The position numbers were made by a program, and so were the translations under genes. Shown piece by piece: positions 51,411 to 59,815 of a stretch of 64,000 nucleotides of DNA; position 1 is the stretch's first letter, and every line of letters begins with the position of its first letter. Source of the stretch: Bacillota bacterium. Lineage in GTDB: Bacteria > Bacillota > Clostridia > Lachnospirales > Lachnospiraceae. Under the pieces are notes generated by a model. That model had not been told where the DNA came from and searched no databases. It was given only the letters and a program-made list of their open reading frames with translations. Location: assembly GCA_023392535.1 (NCBI GenBank), contig JAEVYY010000024.1, forward strand, positions 124,001-188,000, written 5' to 3'.

Positions 51411-52421
51411 TTATACCCACGGTAAATCTGCATGTTCTAACTTTTTATCGCGAATCATCAGATCTTTCACTGCCTCTGAAGCGGACTTCCCTTCAAAAAG
51501 CACTTTATTTACCTGTTCAATAATAGGCAGGGAAATATTATATTTCTTAGCAAGTCCCATTGCCGCCTTTGCAGAATAAACACCTTCAACGACCATCTTT
51601 ACTTCTTCCATAGCTTCATCCATGGTATAGCCTTTACCTATTAAGATACCCGCTCTTCTATTTCTGGAATGCATACTTGCACAAGTCACAATCAGATCAC
51701 CAATTCCCGATAAGCCGCAGAACGTTTCGAATTTACCTCCCATAGCGACACCTAACCTCGCAATTTCTGCGATACCCCTTGTTATTAAGGCAGCTTTGGT
51801 ATTATCTCCATAACCCAGACCATCCGCAATTCCCGCAGAAAGAGCAACAACATTCTTTAATGCTGCTCCTAGCTCAATTCCCAACACATCCGGACTGATA
51901 TAAACACGGAATACTTCACTCATACATATATTTTGAATATACTCAGCAGTTTTCTGTGACTTTGCACCCACAACGATAGTAGTTGGTATACCACGCCCCA
52001 CTTCCTCCGCATGAGATGGTCCCGATAATACTGCAACATCGGCCTGTGGTATTTCTTCCTCAATAATTTGTGATAACGTCATTAACGTTTTTTCTTCTAC
52101 CCCTTTTGCTACATTCACAATAATCTGATCTTTTTCCACAAAATCTTTCAGCATATGAGAAGTACTTCTCGTAAATGGGGAAGGAACCGCTAAAATCAAC
52201 ATATCTTTACCCTTCACTGCATCTTTTAAATCAGAAGTAAATACCATATCCTCAGCTAATCTGACTCCCGGAAGTTTCTCTTTATGTTCTCTTTCTTTCT
52301 GTAACATTGTTACTTCATCCTGTAGAATCGACCACACTGTGATATCATGTCCGTTATTATATAATAGCGCAGACAATGCGATTCCCCAGCTACCTGCACC
52401 AATAATTCCTATTTTTGCCAT
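51411..52421 (-). CDS. gpsA: Glycerol-3-phosphate dehydrogenase [NAD(P)+]
   Basis: Reduces dihydroxyacetone phosphate to sn-glycerol-3-phosphate for phospholipid synthesis. From the ATG at 52421 (336 aa, AGGA upstream) the N-terminus has the dinucleotide fold IGIIGAGSWGIALS, with NVAKGVEEKTLMTLSQII, VLSGPSHAEEVGRG, and the catalytic Lys region ALKNVVALSAGIADGLGYGDNTKAALITRGIAEI. Its product feeds PlsY, encoded directly upstream in the cluster. A six-codon longer frame lacks a better ribosome site. Confidence 0.95.
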   Translation of the reverse strand: MAKIGIIGAGSWGIALSALLYNNGHDITVWSILQDEVTMLQKEREHKEKLPGVRLAEDMVFTSDLKDAVKGKDMLILAVPSPFTRSTSHMLKDFVEKDQIIVNVAKGVEEKTLMTLSQIIEEEIPQADVAVLSGPSHAEEVGRGIPTTIVVGAKSQKTAEYIQNICMSEVFRVYISPDVLGIELGAALKNVVALSAGIADGLGYGDNTKAALITRGIAEIARLGVAMGGKFETFCGLSGIGDLIVTCASMHSRNRRAGILIGKGYTMDEAMEEVKMVVEGVYSAKAAMGLAKKYNISLPIIEQVNKVLFEGKSASEAVKDLMIRDKKLEHADLPWV

Positions 52422-52491
52422 AATAATTCCTATCTGCATGCTTCGTACATGCGCTTCTACAAGAGAAACCTATACCGTTTCACTTGAAATG

Positions 52492-52522
52492 AACGATTGA
52501 ACACGATTTTTGTTCGATCGTT
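52492..52522 (-). other. Hairpin between plsY and gpsA
   Basis: Arms AACGATTGAAC and GTTCGATCGTT pair over 11 bp (one G-T) with a 9-base loop. No U-run follows on the minus strand, so it may attenuate transcription or stabilise mRNA rather than fully terminate. Confidence 0.45.
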
Positions 52523-52532
52523 TTATGTATCA

Positions 52533-53180
52533 CTATTGTTGATTTTTTTTCTTTAAATAGGTCTTTCTCTCTTCACCCTTCCACAAGCGTCCTATATTCT
52601 CCCTGTGTTTATAATAGGCCATTCCTGTAAGAAATGCTCCTAGCAGATACATTTCGTTCAAATGTGCTTGAGACATGCCGAATAATCCACTTTGCCCTGC
52701 AATAATGAGCTCAATCATAAATACCGCATATACCAGTAAGGAACCCAGTGACACATAATGTGTTATAAAAAATGTAAGTAAAAAGATTGGAGCAATCACG
52801 ACCAAAAAAATCCAGTGAAATGATATAATCAATCCAGCAGTCGTTGCGATTCCTTTTCCCCCCTTAAACTTTAAGTAAAAGGGATAATTATGTCCTAAAA
52901 TTGCACCTGCCGCTGCATATAACGCATATAGATAACTCATTTCAGGATTTGATCTGCCAAATACTAGTCTTACTACTGTAATAGCGAGAATGCACTTTAC
53001 TATATCTCCAATTAGTACAATAATACCTGCTTTTTTACCCAGTATCCGTAGTGTGTTTGTCGTACCTGCATTCCCACTTCCATATTGTCTAATATCAATT
53101 CCATGTAGTTTACCATAAAAATAAGCAGTCTGAAACAGACCTAATACGTAACCGATGAATAAACAATAAATACGTTCCAT
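52533..53180 (-). CDS. plsY: Acyl-phosphate glycerol-3-phosphate acyltransferase
   Basis: Integral membrane enzyme that acylates glycerol-3-phosphate using acyl-phosphate, the first step of phospholipid synthesis. 215 aa with about six helices and the conserved PlsY motifs YGSGNAGTTNTLR, GHNYPFYLKFKGGKGIATT and the late helix with HRENIGR. It starts two bases after the der stop. gpsA, which supplies its acceptor, follows. Confidence 0.93.
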   Translation of the reverse strand: MERIYCLFIGYVLGLFQTAYFYGKLHGIDIRQYGSGNAGTTNTLRILGKKAGIIVLIGDIVKCILAITVVRLVFGRSNPEMSYLYALYAAAGAILGHNYPFYLKFKGGKGIATTAGLIISFHWIFLVVIAPIFLLTFFITHYVSLGSLLVYAVFMIELIIAGQSGLFGMSQAHLNEMYLLGAFLTGMAYYKHRENIGRLWKGEERKTYLKKKNQQ

Positions 53181-53181
53181 T

Positions 53182-54513
53182 TCAAGTATCCTTCCGTTCC
53201 CGAATAATAAATTTTAGCGATGTTCCCTTAAAGCCAAATGCATCCCTTATTCTATTCTCTATATATCTTGTATAAGAGAAATGCATTAATTCTTTATCAT
53301 TTACAAAAATTACGAAAGTAGGTGGCTTCACAGCTACCTGTGTAATATAATAAAGGCGCAGTCTCTTTCCTTTATCAGAAGGGGGTTGTTGCATTGCAAC
53401 TGCCTCTGACATAATTTCATTTAATACCCCAGTTGAAACGCGCATCGCATTATTTTCTGCTACAATATCAATTAAATCAAATATCTTTGGTAACCTCTGT
53501 CCTGTTTCAGCAGATATAAATATGAGCTCGGCATATTGTAAATATGCCAATGTGTCTCTCACTTTTTCTGTAAACCTATAAATTGTTTTATCATCTTTTT
53601 CAATTGCATCCCATTTATTAACTGCAATTATGATACCCTTGCCACGTTCATGAGCAATTCCTGCAATTTTAGCATCCTGATCGGTGACTCCTTCCATCGC
53701 ATCAATAACCAGTATTACCACATCTGCACGCTCCACTGCACTTACGGTACGGATAATCATAAAGCGCTCTAATTCTTCTTTTATTTTATTCTTTTTACGA
53801 AGACCTGCTGTATCAATAAATATATATTCTTTATCCTTATAAGATACTTCCGCATCCACGGCATCCCTTGTGGTCCCTGCAATATCCGATACTATAAGGC
53901 GATTCTCTCCAATCAATTTATTTATGATAGAAGATTTACCCACGTTCGGCTTTCCGACAATTGCTACTTTGACTCTGTCATCTTCTTCAATTTCCATCGC
54001 TTCCTTGTCGAATTTATCGGTAACTTCATCCAATAACTCACCGATGCCAAGACGATTTGCAGACGATATTGGAAAAGGTTCTCCAATCCCCAAATTATAG
54101 AACTCATAGACATCTGCCATGAACTTATTAAAATCATCTACTTTATTAACGACCAATACAATAGGCTTACCAGAACGACGCAACAGATCCGCAACCTTTG
54201 AATCCGCATCTGTTAATCCCTGTTTGACATCAACCATAAACATAATGACATCTGCCGTCTGTATCGCAATCTCTGCCTGTTCTCTCATTTGAGATAAAAT
54301 AATATCTTTTGAATCAGGTTCTATCCCACCTGTATCGATCAGGGTAAACGCCATATCTAACCATGTGACATCCGCATAGATCCTGTCTCTTGTAATTCCA
54401 GGTGAATCTTTCACAATCGAAATCACCTCACCAGCTAATGCATTGAACAATGTTGATTTACCAACATTTGGTCGTCCAACAACAGCCACTATCGGTTTTG
54501 TTTTTCTTTTTTC
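53182..54513 (-). CDS. der: Ribosome-associated GTPase Der (EngA)
   Basis: Two tandem GTPase domains and a C-terminal KH-like domain, about 443 aa, needed for 50S ribosome assembly. G1 motifs GRPNVGKST (first domain) and GKPNVGKSS (second), DTGG and DTAG (G3), NKVD and NKWD (G4). The start at 54513 (MEKRKTKPIVAVVG) is chosen by homology, with AGGAGG 12 bases and AAGTGAG 7 bases upstream; an extra 19 codons precede it in frame. It lies downstream of the DUF512 gene, as in many Clostridia. Confidence 0.95.
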   Translation of the reverse strand, partial: EKRKTKPIVAVVGRPNVGKSTLFNALAGEVISIVKDSPGITRDRIYADVTWLDMAFTLIDTGGIEPDSKDIILSQMREQAEIAIQTADVIMFMVDVKQGLTDADSKVADLLRRSGKPIVLVVNKVDDFNKFMADVYEFYNLGIGEPFPISSANRLGIGELLDEVTDKFDKEAMEIEEDDRVKVAIVGKPNVGKSSIINKLIGENRLIVSDIAGTTRDAVDAEVSYKDKEYIFIDTAGLRKKNKIKEELERFMIIRTVSAVERADVVILVIDAMEGVTDQDAKIAGIAHERGKGIIIAVNKWDAIEKDDKTIYRFTEKVRDTLAYLQYAELIFISAETGQRLPKIFDLIDIVAENNAMRVSTGVLNEIMSEAVAMQQPPSDKGKRLRLYYITQVAVKPPTFVIFVNDKELMHFSYTRYIENRIRDAFGFKGTSLKFIIRERKDT

Positions 54514-54580
54514 CATTAACTCACTTTTCCTCCTGTTTGCTCTTAGCTGCCATACCATCAGACAAAGCAAAACATGTCAT

Positions 54581-55939
54581 CTATTTCTTAGATATTTCTA
54601 TAGTACCATCAATAATTGTTTTAATAAAGTCTTGCCCGCTTGATTTTACAATATCTATTTTTACTTGTAAAGCCTTTTCAAGATCTCTGACAAGCAAATC
54701 ATCCAAAAATACAGTTTCCCCACTTCTCAATACATTCTGGGGAAGTAGCAATCTCACTCCTAATTCTTTATCAGACAATTGCTCTCGTATGTCTTGTCCC
54801 GTCAATAACCCTGACACAGTAATCCATTCACCAAAGAACACATTTTTAATCGGATACACGTGAATCTTTAAATGCGGATATAAAATTTGCAGACGATTTG
54901 CCATGGAATGAATAAAAGGATAAGCCAATTTACCTGTTGCAATAGAAATTTCTCCACTTGGTTCCTCATAAAAAGCCCGTCCTTGCAACTCCTGCTTCCT
55001 TTTGTTATATTCCTCTTCAAATTCATTCAGTAAGAGACGTAACATTCCAACTCCATTCTCAAGCTGTAAATACCCGTCATAATTCTCTTCTTCTGGTAAT
55101 GGCTGCTCGGCAAGTACATACCACTCATCACTTGCATGAATAAAATGAATGCCAAATTCCTTGTATACCTTTTTCTGCCAGTTATGAATACAATTTAATA
55201 CTTCTTTAGCATCCTCCTTATTAAAAGGCTCCAAGGGATATAATCCTTCTCTATATTTGGATATTCCAACCGGAACAACAGATACGCTCTCTAAAAAAGG
55301 AAGATACTTTGTCAGATCACTGATACTTCTCTCTAATTCTTTCCCATCATTTACACCTTTGCATAGTACGATTTGTCCATTCATCGCAATTCCAGCCTTA
55401 TATAAAATGTCCACTTTTTTTAAGGCTTCTCCTGCAAAACGATTGTGTAGCATTTCACAACGCAATTCTGGATTCGTTGTCTGAAAGGAAATATTGATAG
55501 GCGATAAATGATACTTAACAATCCTATTAATATCTTTTTCCGACATATTTGTCAATGTCACATAATTTCCTTGCAAAAAAGAAAGCCTTGAGTCATCATC
55601 TTTAAAATAAAGGGTATCACGCATCCCTTTTGGCATCTGATCAATAAAACAAAAAATACACTTGTTGTGACAGGAACGATAGTCATCCATCAGTCCATTT
55701 TCAAATACTACCCCCAGCTCTTCCTCCGCATCTTTTTCAATTTCCAATAACCATTCTTCCCCATTCGGTTTTTGAATCAGTACCTCCAGATATTCTTCCT
55801 CTACTAAAAACTGATAATCAAAAATATCCTCTATTTCATCTCCGTTGATCTGTAGTAATTTATCTCCAGCTTCTATCTCAAGTTCTTCTGCAATACTTCC
55901 TTTGATAATATGATGTATTGCATGTCCTTTATTTTTCAT
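54581..55939 (-). CDS. PDZ-radical SAM-DUF512 protein
   Basis: About 452 aa from the ATG at 55939 (AGGAGA upstream); an extra 24 codons in frame are unlikely. An N-terminal PDZ-like domain (AEELEIEAGDKLLQINGDEI) precedes a radical SAM-type cluster motif C-x3-C-x2-C (SCHNKCIFCFIDQMP) and a C-terminal DUF512 domain. This architecture is conserved in Clostridia next to der, but the reaction is unknown. It opens the DUF512-der-plsY-gpsA cluster and is divergent from the PRPP synthetase gene. Confidence 0.88.
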   Translation of the reverse strand: MKNKGHAIHHIIKGSIAEELEIEAGDKLLQINGDEIEDIFDYQFLVEEEYLEVLIQKPNGEEWLLEIEKDAEEELGVVFENGLMDDYRSCHNKCIFCFIDQMPKGMRDTLYFKDDDSRLSFLQGNYVTLTNMSEKDINRIVKYHLSPINISFQTTNPELRCEMLHNRFAGEALKKVDILYKAGIAMNGQIVLCKGVNDGKELERSISDLTKYLPFLESVSVVPVGISKYREGLYPLEPFNKEDAKEVLNCIHNWQKKVYKEFGIHFIHASDEWYVLAEQPLPEEENYDGYLQLENGVGMLRLLLNEFEEEYNKRKQELQGRAFYEEPSGEISIATGKLAYPFIHSMANRLQILYPHLKIHVYPIKNVFFGEWITVSGLLTGQDIREQLSDKELGVRLLLPQNVLRSGETVFLDDLLVRDLEKALQVKIDIVKSSGQDFIKTIIDGTIEISKK

Positions 55940-56030
55940 TCTATTTCTCCTAAAACAATATCTAATCAAGTGTATCATACTTATTTCATATACAAACAAG
56001 AACTCTATCATCCATTCTACTAGAATTTTC

Positions 56031-56059
56031 TTGACGTGTCACTAGCATAATGATATAAA
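56031..56059 (+). promoter_or_regulatory. Predicted promoter of the PRPP synthetase gene
   Basis: TTGACG and TATAAA with a 17-bp spacer, about 52 bases before the ATG at 56112, in the gap to the divergent DUF512 gene. Confidence 0.6.
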
Positions 56060-56111
56060 GTATTAGGATACCAGATAAAAATTAACATGATTTCATACAT
56101 TGGAGGATGCC

Positions 56112-57293
56112 ATGCCTAATTTACACGAATTAGAAAATGCTATGCCCGTTGCACCCTTAAAGATTATTGCAATGGATAGCGCAGCAGTTCTCGGAAATAG
56201 AGTAAATGACTATTTAGTAGATTTTAGAAAACAAATTAACCTTTCACTAAAGAATGATCCTGCCTTTCATGCCTATGCCACTGATAATTATCTGTTGGAT
56301 GCCAAATGCCCTCGTTTTGGAAGTGGTGAAGGAAAGGGCATGCTTTCCGAATCGGTGCGTGGTAAAGACGTATTTATCATAGTGGATGTATGTAATCACA
56401 GTATTACCTACAAAATAAACGGCTATGTCAATCATAAATCTCCGGATGATCATTATCAGGATCTGAAACGTGTCATATCTACCATAGCTGGAAAAGCACG
56501 TAGGATCAATGTTATTATGCCATTCCTTTATGAGGGAAGACAGCATAAAAGAGATGGACGGGAATCTCTTGATTGTGCATTTTCATTAAAGGAACTAAGT
56601 CAAATGGGAGTTTCCAATTTCATTACTTTTGATGCACATGATCCTCGTGTACAAAATGCCATTCCACTTTATGGTTTTGATAATTTTACTCCTCCCTATC
56701 AATTTATACGCACTTTACTTCGTCATGAAAAGAATCTGATCGTGGATAAAGATCATCTACTTGTAATAAGTCCTGATGAAGGTGCTTTGGATCGGGCTGT
56801 TTATTTTTCCAGCGTTCTGGGCGTAGATACTGGTATGTTCTACAAAAGACGTGACTATTCTACTGTAATTAACGGTAAGAATCCAATTGTAGCGCACGAA
56901 TTTTTAGGAGATAATGTGGAAGGAAAAGATATCATTATCATTGACGATATCATTGCCTCCGGTGAAAGTATGATTGATACTGCAAGACAGTTAAAGAGAA
57001 GAAAGGCTAGACATGTTTATATCTGTTGTACCTTTGGTCTTTTTACACAAGGACTGGAAACTTTTGATGCCGCTTATGAAGAAGGGGCATTTGATCGTGT
57101 CATAACCACAAATTTAACCTATCTACCGTCTTCATTAGAATCTAAACCATACTATTTGCAAGCTGATATGAGTAAATTCATGGCTTCCATTATTGATTTT
57201 ATGAATCATGATCTATCCATGGGTAATGTACTGACACCTACCGAAAAGATTCAAAAGATACTGGTAGAATATGCCGCAAGAGAAAATAAATAG
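56112..57293 (+). CDS. Ribose-phosphate pyrophosphokinase (PRPP synthetase), long divergent form
   Basis: Makes PRPP from ribose-5-phosphate and ATP for nucleotide, His and Trp synthesis. The PRPP-binding signature is DIIIIDDIIASGESMIDTARQL; NVIMPFLYEGRQHKRDGRESL stands for the usual RQDRK flexible loop region. At 393 aa it is about 75 residues longer than the standard 315, a length seen in a Clostridial subgroup. The ATG at 56112 has GGAGG 5 bases before; a TTG four codons earlier is in frame but has no site. Confidence 0.88.
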   Translation: MPNLHELENAMPVAPLKIIAMDSAAVLGNRVNDYLVDFRKQINLSLKNDPAFHAYATDNYLLDAKCPRFGSGEGKGMLSESVRGKDVFIIVDVCNHSITYKINGYVNHKSPDDHYQDLKRVISTIAGKARRINVIMPFLYEGRQHKRDGRESLDCAFSLKELSQMGVSNFITFDAHDPRVQNAIPLYGFDNFTPPYQFIRTLLRHEKNLIVDKDHLLVISPDEGALDRAVYFSSVLGVDTGMFYKRRDYSTVINGKNPIVAHEFLGDNVEGKDIIIIDDIIASGESMIDTARQLKRRKARHVYICCTFGLFTQGLETFDAAYEEGAFDRVITTNLTYLPSSLESKPYYLQADMSKFMASIIDFMNHDLSMGNVLTPTEKIQKILVEYAARENK

Positions 57294-57311
57294 TACTCTT
57301 ATAATTTATAG

Positions 57312-57347
57312 AAAAAAATACTAGGTCGTTTAGACCTAGTATTTTTT
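57312..57347. terminator. Strong bidirectional terminator between convergent genes
   Basis: An 11-bp perfect stem (AATACTAGGTC and GACCTAGTATT), loop GTTTA, with A-run before and T-run after on both strands. It separates the PRPP synthetase gene from the chemoreceptor gene. Confidence 0.88.
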
Positions 57348-57351
57348 ACAC

Positions 57352-59580
57352 TTATTCTACTTTAAAAAGCCCGATCGCTTCTTGCAGTTGTACTGCCTTC
57401 TCACTCAATTTTCTTGCTTCTTCATTCAAATTCTCAATTGTTGTTTCCTGTTTATCAACTGCTGATAGAACCTCTGTAGAAGATGCAGCAGTTTCTTCCA
57501 ATACTGCAGAAATATTCTCAATGGCCATCATAGTTCCATCTTTTGCATTACTCATATTCTGAACTTCACCAGTAATTCGAGTAATATTCTGTGTTAAGGA
57601 ATCCATTTGCTGTTTGATTTCATCAAATGCATTTACTGTTTGATTCAGCGACTTTTCCTGTGATGCTACGATTGTACCAGCCTCTTTAACAATGACTACC
57701 GTACCATCCATCTTTTTTTGAATATTTTGAATAATTTCACTAATTTGATTAGACGCCTTCATGGATTCTTCTGCTAATTTTCTAATTTCTTCTGCAACAA
57801 CTGCAAATCCTCTTCCAGCATCCCCTGCTCTGGCTGCCTCAATTGAAGCATTCAGTGCGAGTAAATTCGTCTGGTCAGCAATCTCATTAATGGTGTTTGT
57901 AATTGAGTTGATCTGTTTTGATTCATTACTTAAATTTATCATATCATCGATTGCTTTTTGAGATACTCTAGTTGAATTTTTAACATTGTCTGATAATTCA
58001 TCTATCGTTCCAAGGCTTACCTGTAATATCTCTTTTGTCTTATCAGATGATTCCTGAATCATTGTTGTGCTGTCTACCACATTTGTGATGATAATAGACA
58101 ATTCATCCATTTGTTTCATACAGCTCTCTGCATTGGAAGCCTGCTCATTGATACCCACTTCCATACTTCCTACCGTTTCAGATATATGCCTTGCACTAGT
58201 TACCAATTCATTGGAACCATTTGAAACATCTTGTGCAGACTCCGACACATTTTCAGTCACCGTTGCGACTTTACCTATTAGTTCCTTCATGCCCCCGAAC
58301 ATTCCTGACAAATGTCCATATAAGAGACCAAATTCATCTTTTCTCTTAGAATTGATATGAATAGACAGATCACCTTCCGCTGCCTGCTTCGCAATCTTGT
58401 TAATGCTGCCAATTGCTTTACCGATTCCAGCCGCCATTACAGCGCTAAGGAAAATAGCTACAATACTTGCAATAAATACGATTGCCAGTGTAAAGTTTCT
58501 AATATCACTTGCTTTCTGGACAATAACACTCTTAGGAATCACGCAGCAGATCGTATTTCCAGTTTCTCCTAATTTGGAATATAAATATAGATATTCTTTA
58601 TTATCTATTTTTGTATATTTATAACCAGAAGCTTCTTCTCCAGCCAGCATATCCTTATAAAAATCTTTATCTGCGAAAGTCATAGTACCTGCCAAAGCAT
58701 CATCTGTAATCTCTCTGCCATCCGCTGTAATAATCGCACAATAACTTCCCTCTGGCAGATCCATGCTTTGAATTGGTGCCTGTAATAAGTGTTTGTCTAA
58801 ATCAACTGTGATTATGGCTACATCTTTCATATTCGCAGCTTTCATAGAACGGCTTATACTGATTCCATAGGTATCTTCACTTGTACCTGTGTATTCATCC
58901 ATTCCCGGATGCTTTCCAAGCCAGACCGCTGTTCCTGATCCTTCTAAAATCCTAGCACCATCCTCTGTTCCCACAATATCTGTAAATTTACTATTACCTA
59001 ATTTTCCCGCTGTTGAATAGGATGATGCGTAGTCACTGATAATATGTACTGCCGAAATACTGGAATCGGAACGTTGTTTCAATGCTACATTTTTTTTGAT
59101 TGTACTGTAAGCTGCCGACTCTTCTACTGGTATGAGTTTATAATATCCTGAGTAATATTTAATCAATGTATCATCATTATATATAGTCAGCGATGTCTGC
59201 TCCGCGGTCTGAAAATATAAGGTGTAATACTCTGAAGCTTTTGTAATCGTATTAAATGATGATGTTTCATAACTATTGATTATCGCACTAGATGCTTTTT
59301 TATAGGAAAATATTCCAAGTAAGATAATAAACAGAACAGGTACCATACAAACGAACATTAATTTCAAGCCGATACCGAACCTAACTTTACGGTTAGCACT
59401 CATAGCTGTTTTTGCATCAAAAATCTTTTTATTACGTATTATTCCCTTCTTTTTCACAATACCATTATTAATCTTTTGTACCTCTTTCTTTCTGAATTGA
59501 AGTTTTTTAAACTTTCCATTTGTTAATTTTTCTTTAAATGCCTCGTTCTTATTAGTTTCATTCTTTTTCTTGAATATCAT
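57352..59580 (-). CDS. Methyl-accepting chemotaxis protein with a long basic N-terminal tail
   Basis: 742 aa. Residues 1-70 are cytoplasmic and very basic (FRKKEVQKINNGIVKKKG, then RNKKIFDAKTAMSANRKVRF). TM1 is about 71-93, an external dCache-like sensor about 94-360, TM2 about 362-385, HAMP about 386-440, then a methyl-accepting signalling domain whose tip reads DQTNLLALNASIEAARAGD. Sensory ligand unknown. GGGGG lies 7 bases upstream of the ATG. No other chemotaxis gene is present in the window. The basic tail is unusual. Confidence 0.9.
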   Translation of the reverse strand: MIFKKKNETNKNEAFKEKLTNGKFKKLQFRKKEVQKINNGIVKKKGIIRNKKIFDAKTAMSANRKVRFGIGLKLMFVCMVPVLFIILLGIFSYKKASSAIINSYETSSFNTITKASEYYTLYFQTAEQTSLTIYNDDTLIKYYSGYYKLIPVEESAAYSTIKKNVALKQRSDSSISAVHIISDYASSYSTAGKLGNSKFTDIVGTEDGARILEGSGTAVWLGKHPGMDEYTGTSEDTYGISISRSMKAANMKDVAIITVDLDKHLLQAPIQSMDLPEGSYCAIITADGREITDDALAGTMTFADKDFYKDMLAGEEASGYKYTKIDNKEYLYLYSKLGETGNTICCVIPKSVIVQKASDIRNFTLAIVFIASIVAIFLSAVMAAGIGKAIGSINKIAKQAAEGDLSIHINSKRKDEFGLLYGHLSGMFGGMKELIGKVATVTENVSESAQDVSNGSNELVTSARHISETVGSMEVGINEQASNAESCMKQMDELSIIITNVVDSTTMIQESSDKTKEILQVSLGTIDELSDNVKNSTRVSQKAIDDMINLSNESKQINSITNTINEIADQTNLLALNASIEAARAGDAGRGFAVVAEEIRKLAEESMKASNQISEIIQNIQKKMDGTVVIVKEAGTIVASQEKSLNQTVNAFDEIKQQMDSLTQNITRITGEVQNMSNAKDGTMMAIENISAVLEETAASSTEVLSAVDKQETTIENLNEEARKLSEKAVQLQEAIGLFKVE

Positions 59581-59736
59581 TCATTTGCCCCCGATTCTTA
59601 TGCCTTTTATTCCAAAAAATTAAAAGAAACAACTAGACTGCTTCTATCTTTTATTATTTTACCTTTTTAAAATAATAATTCATATTAGCTATTTAACCAA
59701 ATTTTTACATTTTTTCTATCTATTATGACGAAAAGA

Positions 59737-59779
59737 GCATGAAAGTACCATCATTAGTCAGAATTAGTACTTTTCATGC
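59737..59779 (-). terminator. Terminator after the histidine kinase gene
   Basis: Minus strand GCATGAAAAGTAC and GTACTTTCATGC pair over 12 bp with one bulged base and an 18-base loop, followed by TCTTTTC. The rest of the 59581-59815 gap holds only an 11-bp AT-only hairpin (59651-59678). Confidence 0.62.
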
Positions 59780-59815
59780 TTCATTCTTCATTTATTTCTT
59801 TTATTTAGAGTCAAC

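Noticed and set aside
59651..59678. 11-bp AT-only hairpin upstream of the chemoreceptor as a riboswitch or regulator
   Set aside because: It contains only A-T pairs, which arise easily in this composition, and no c-di-GMP or other riboswitch core is visible.
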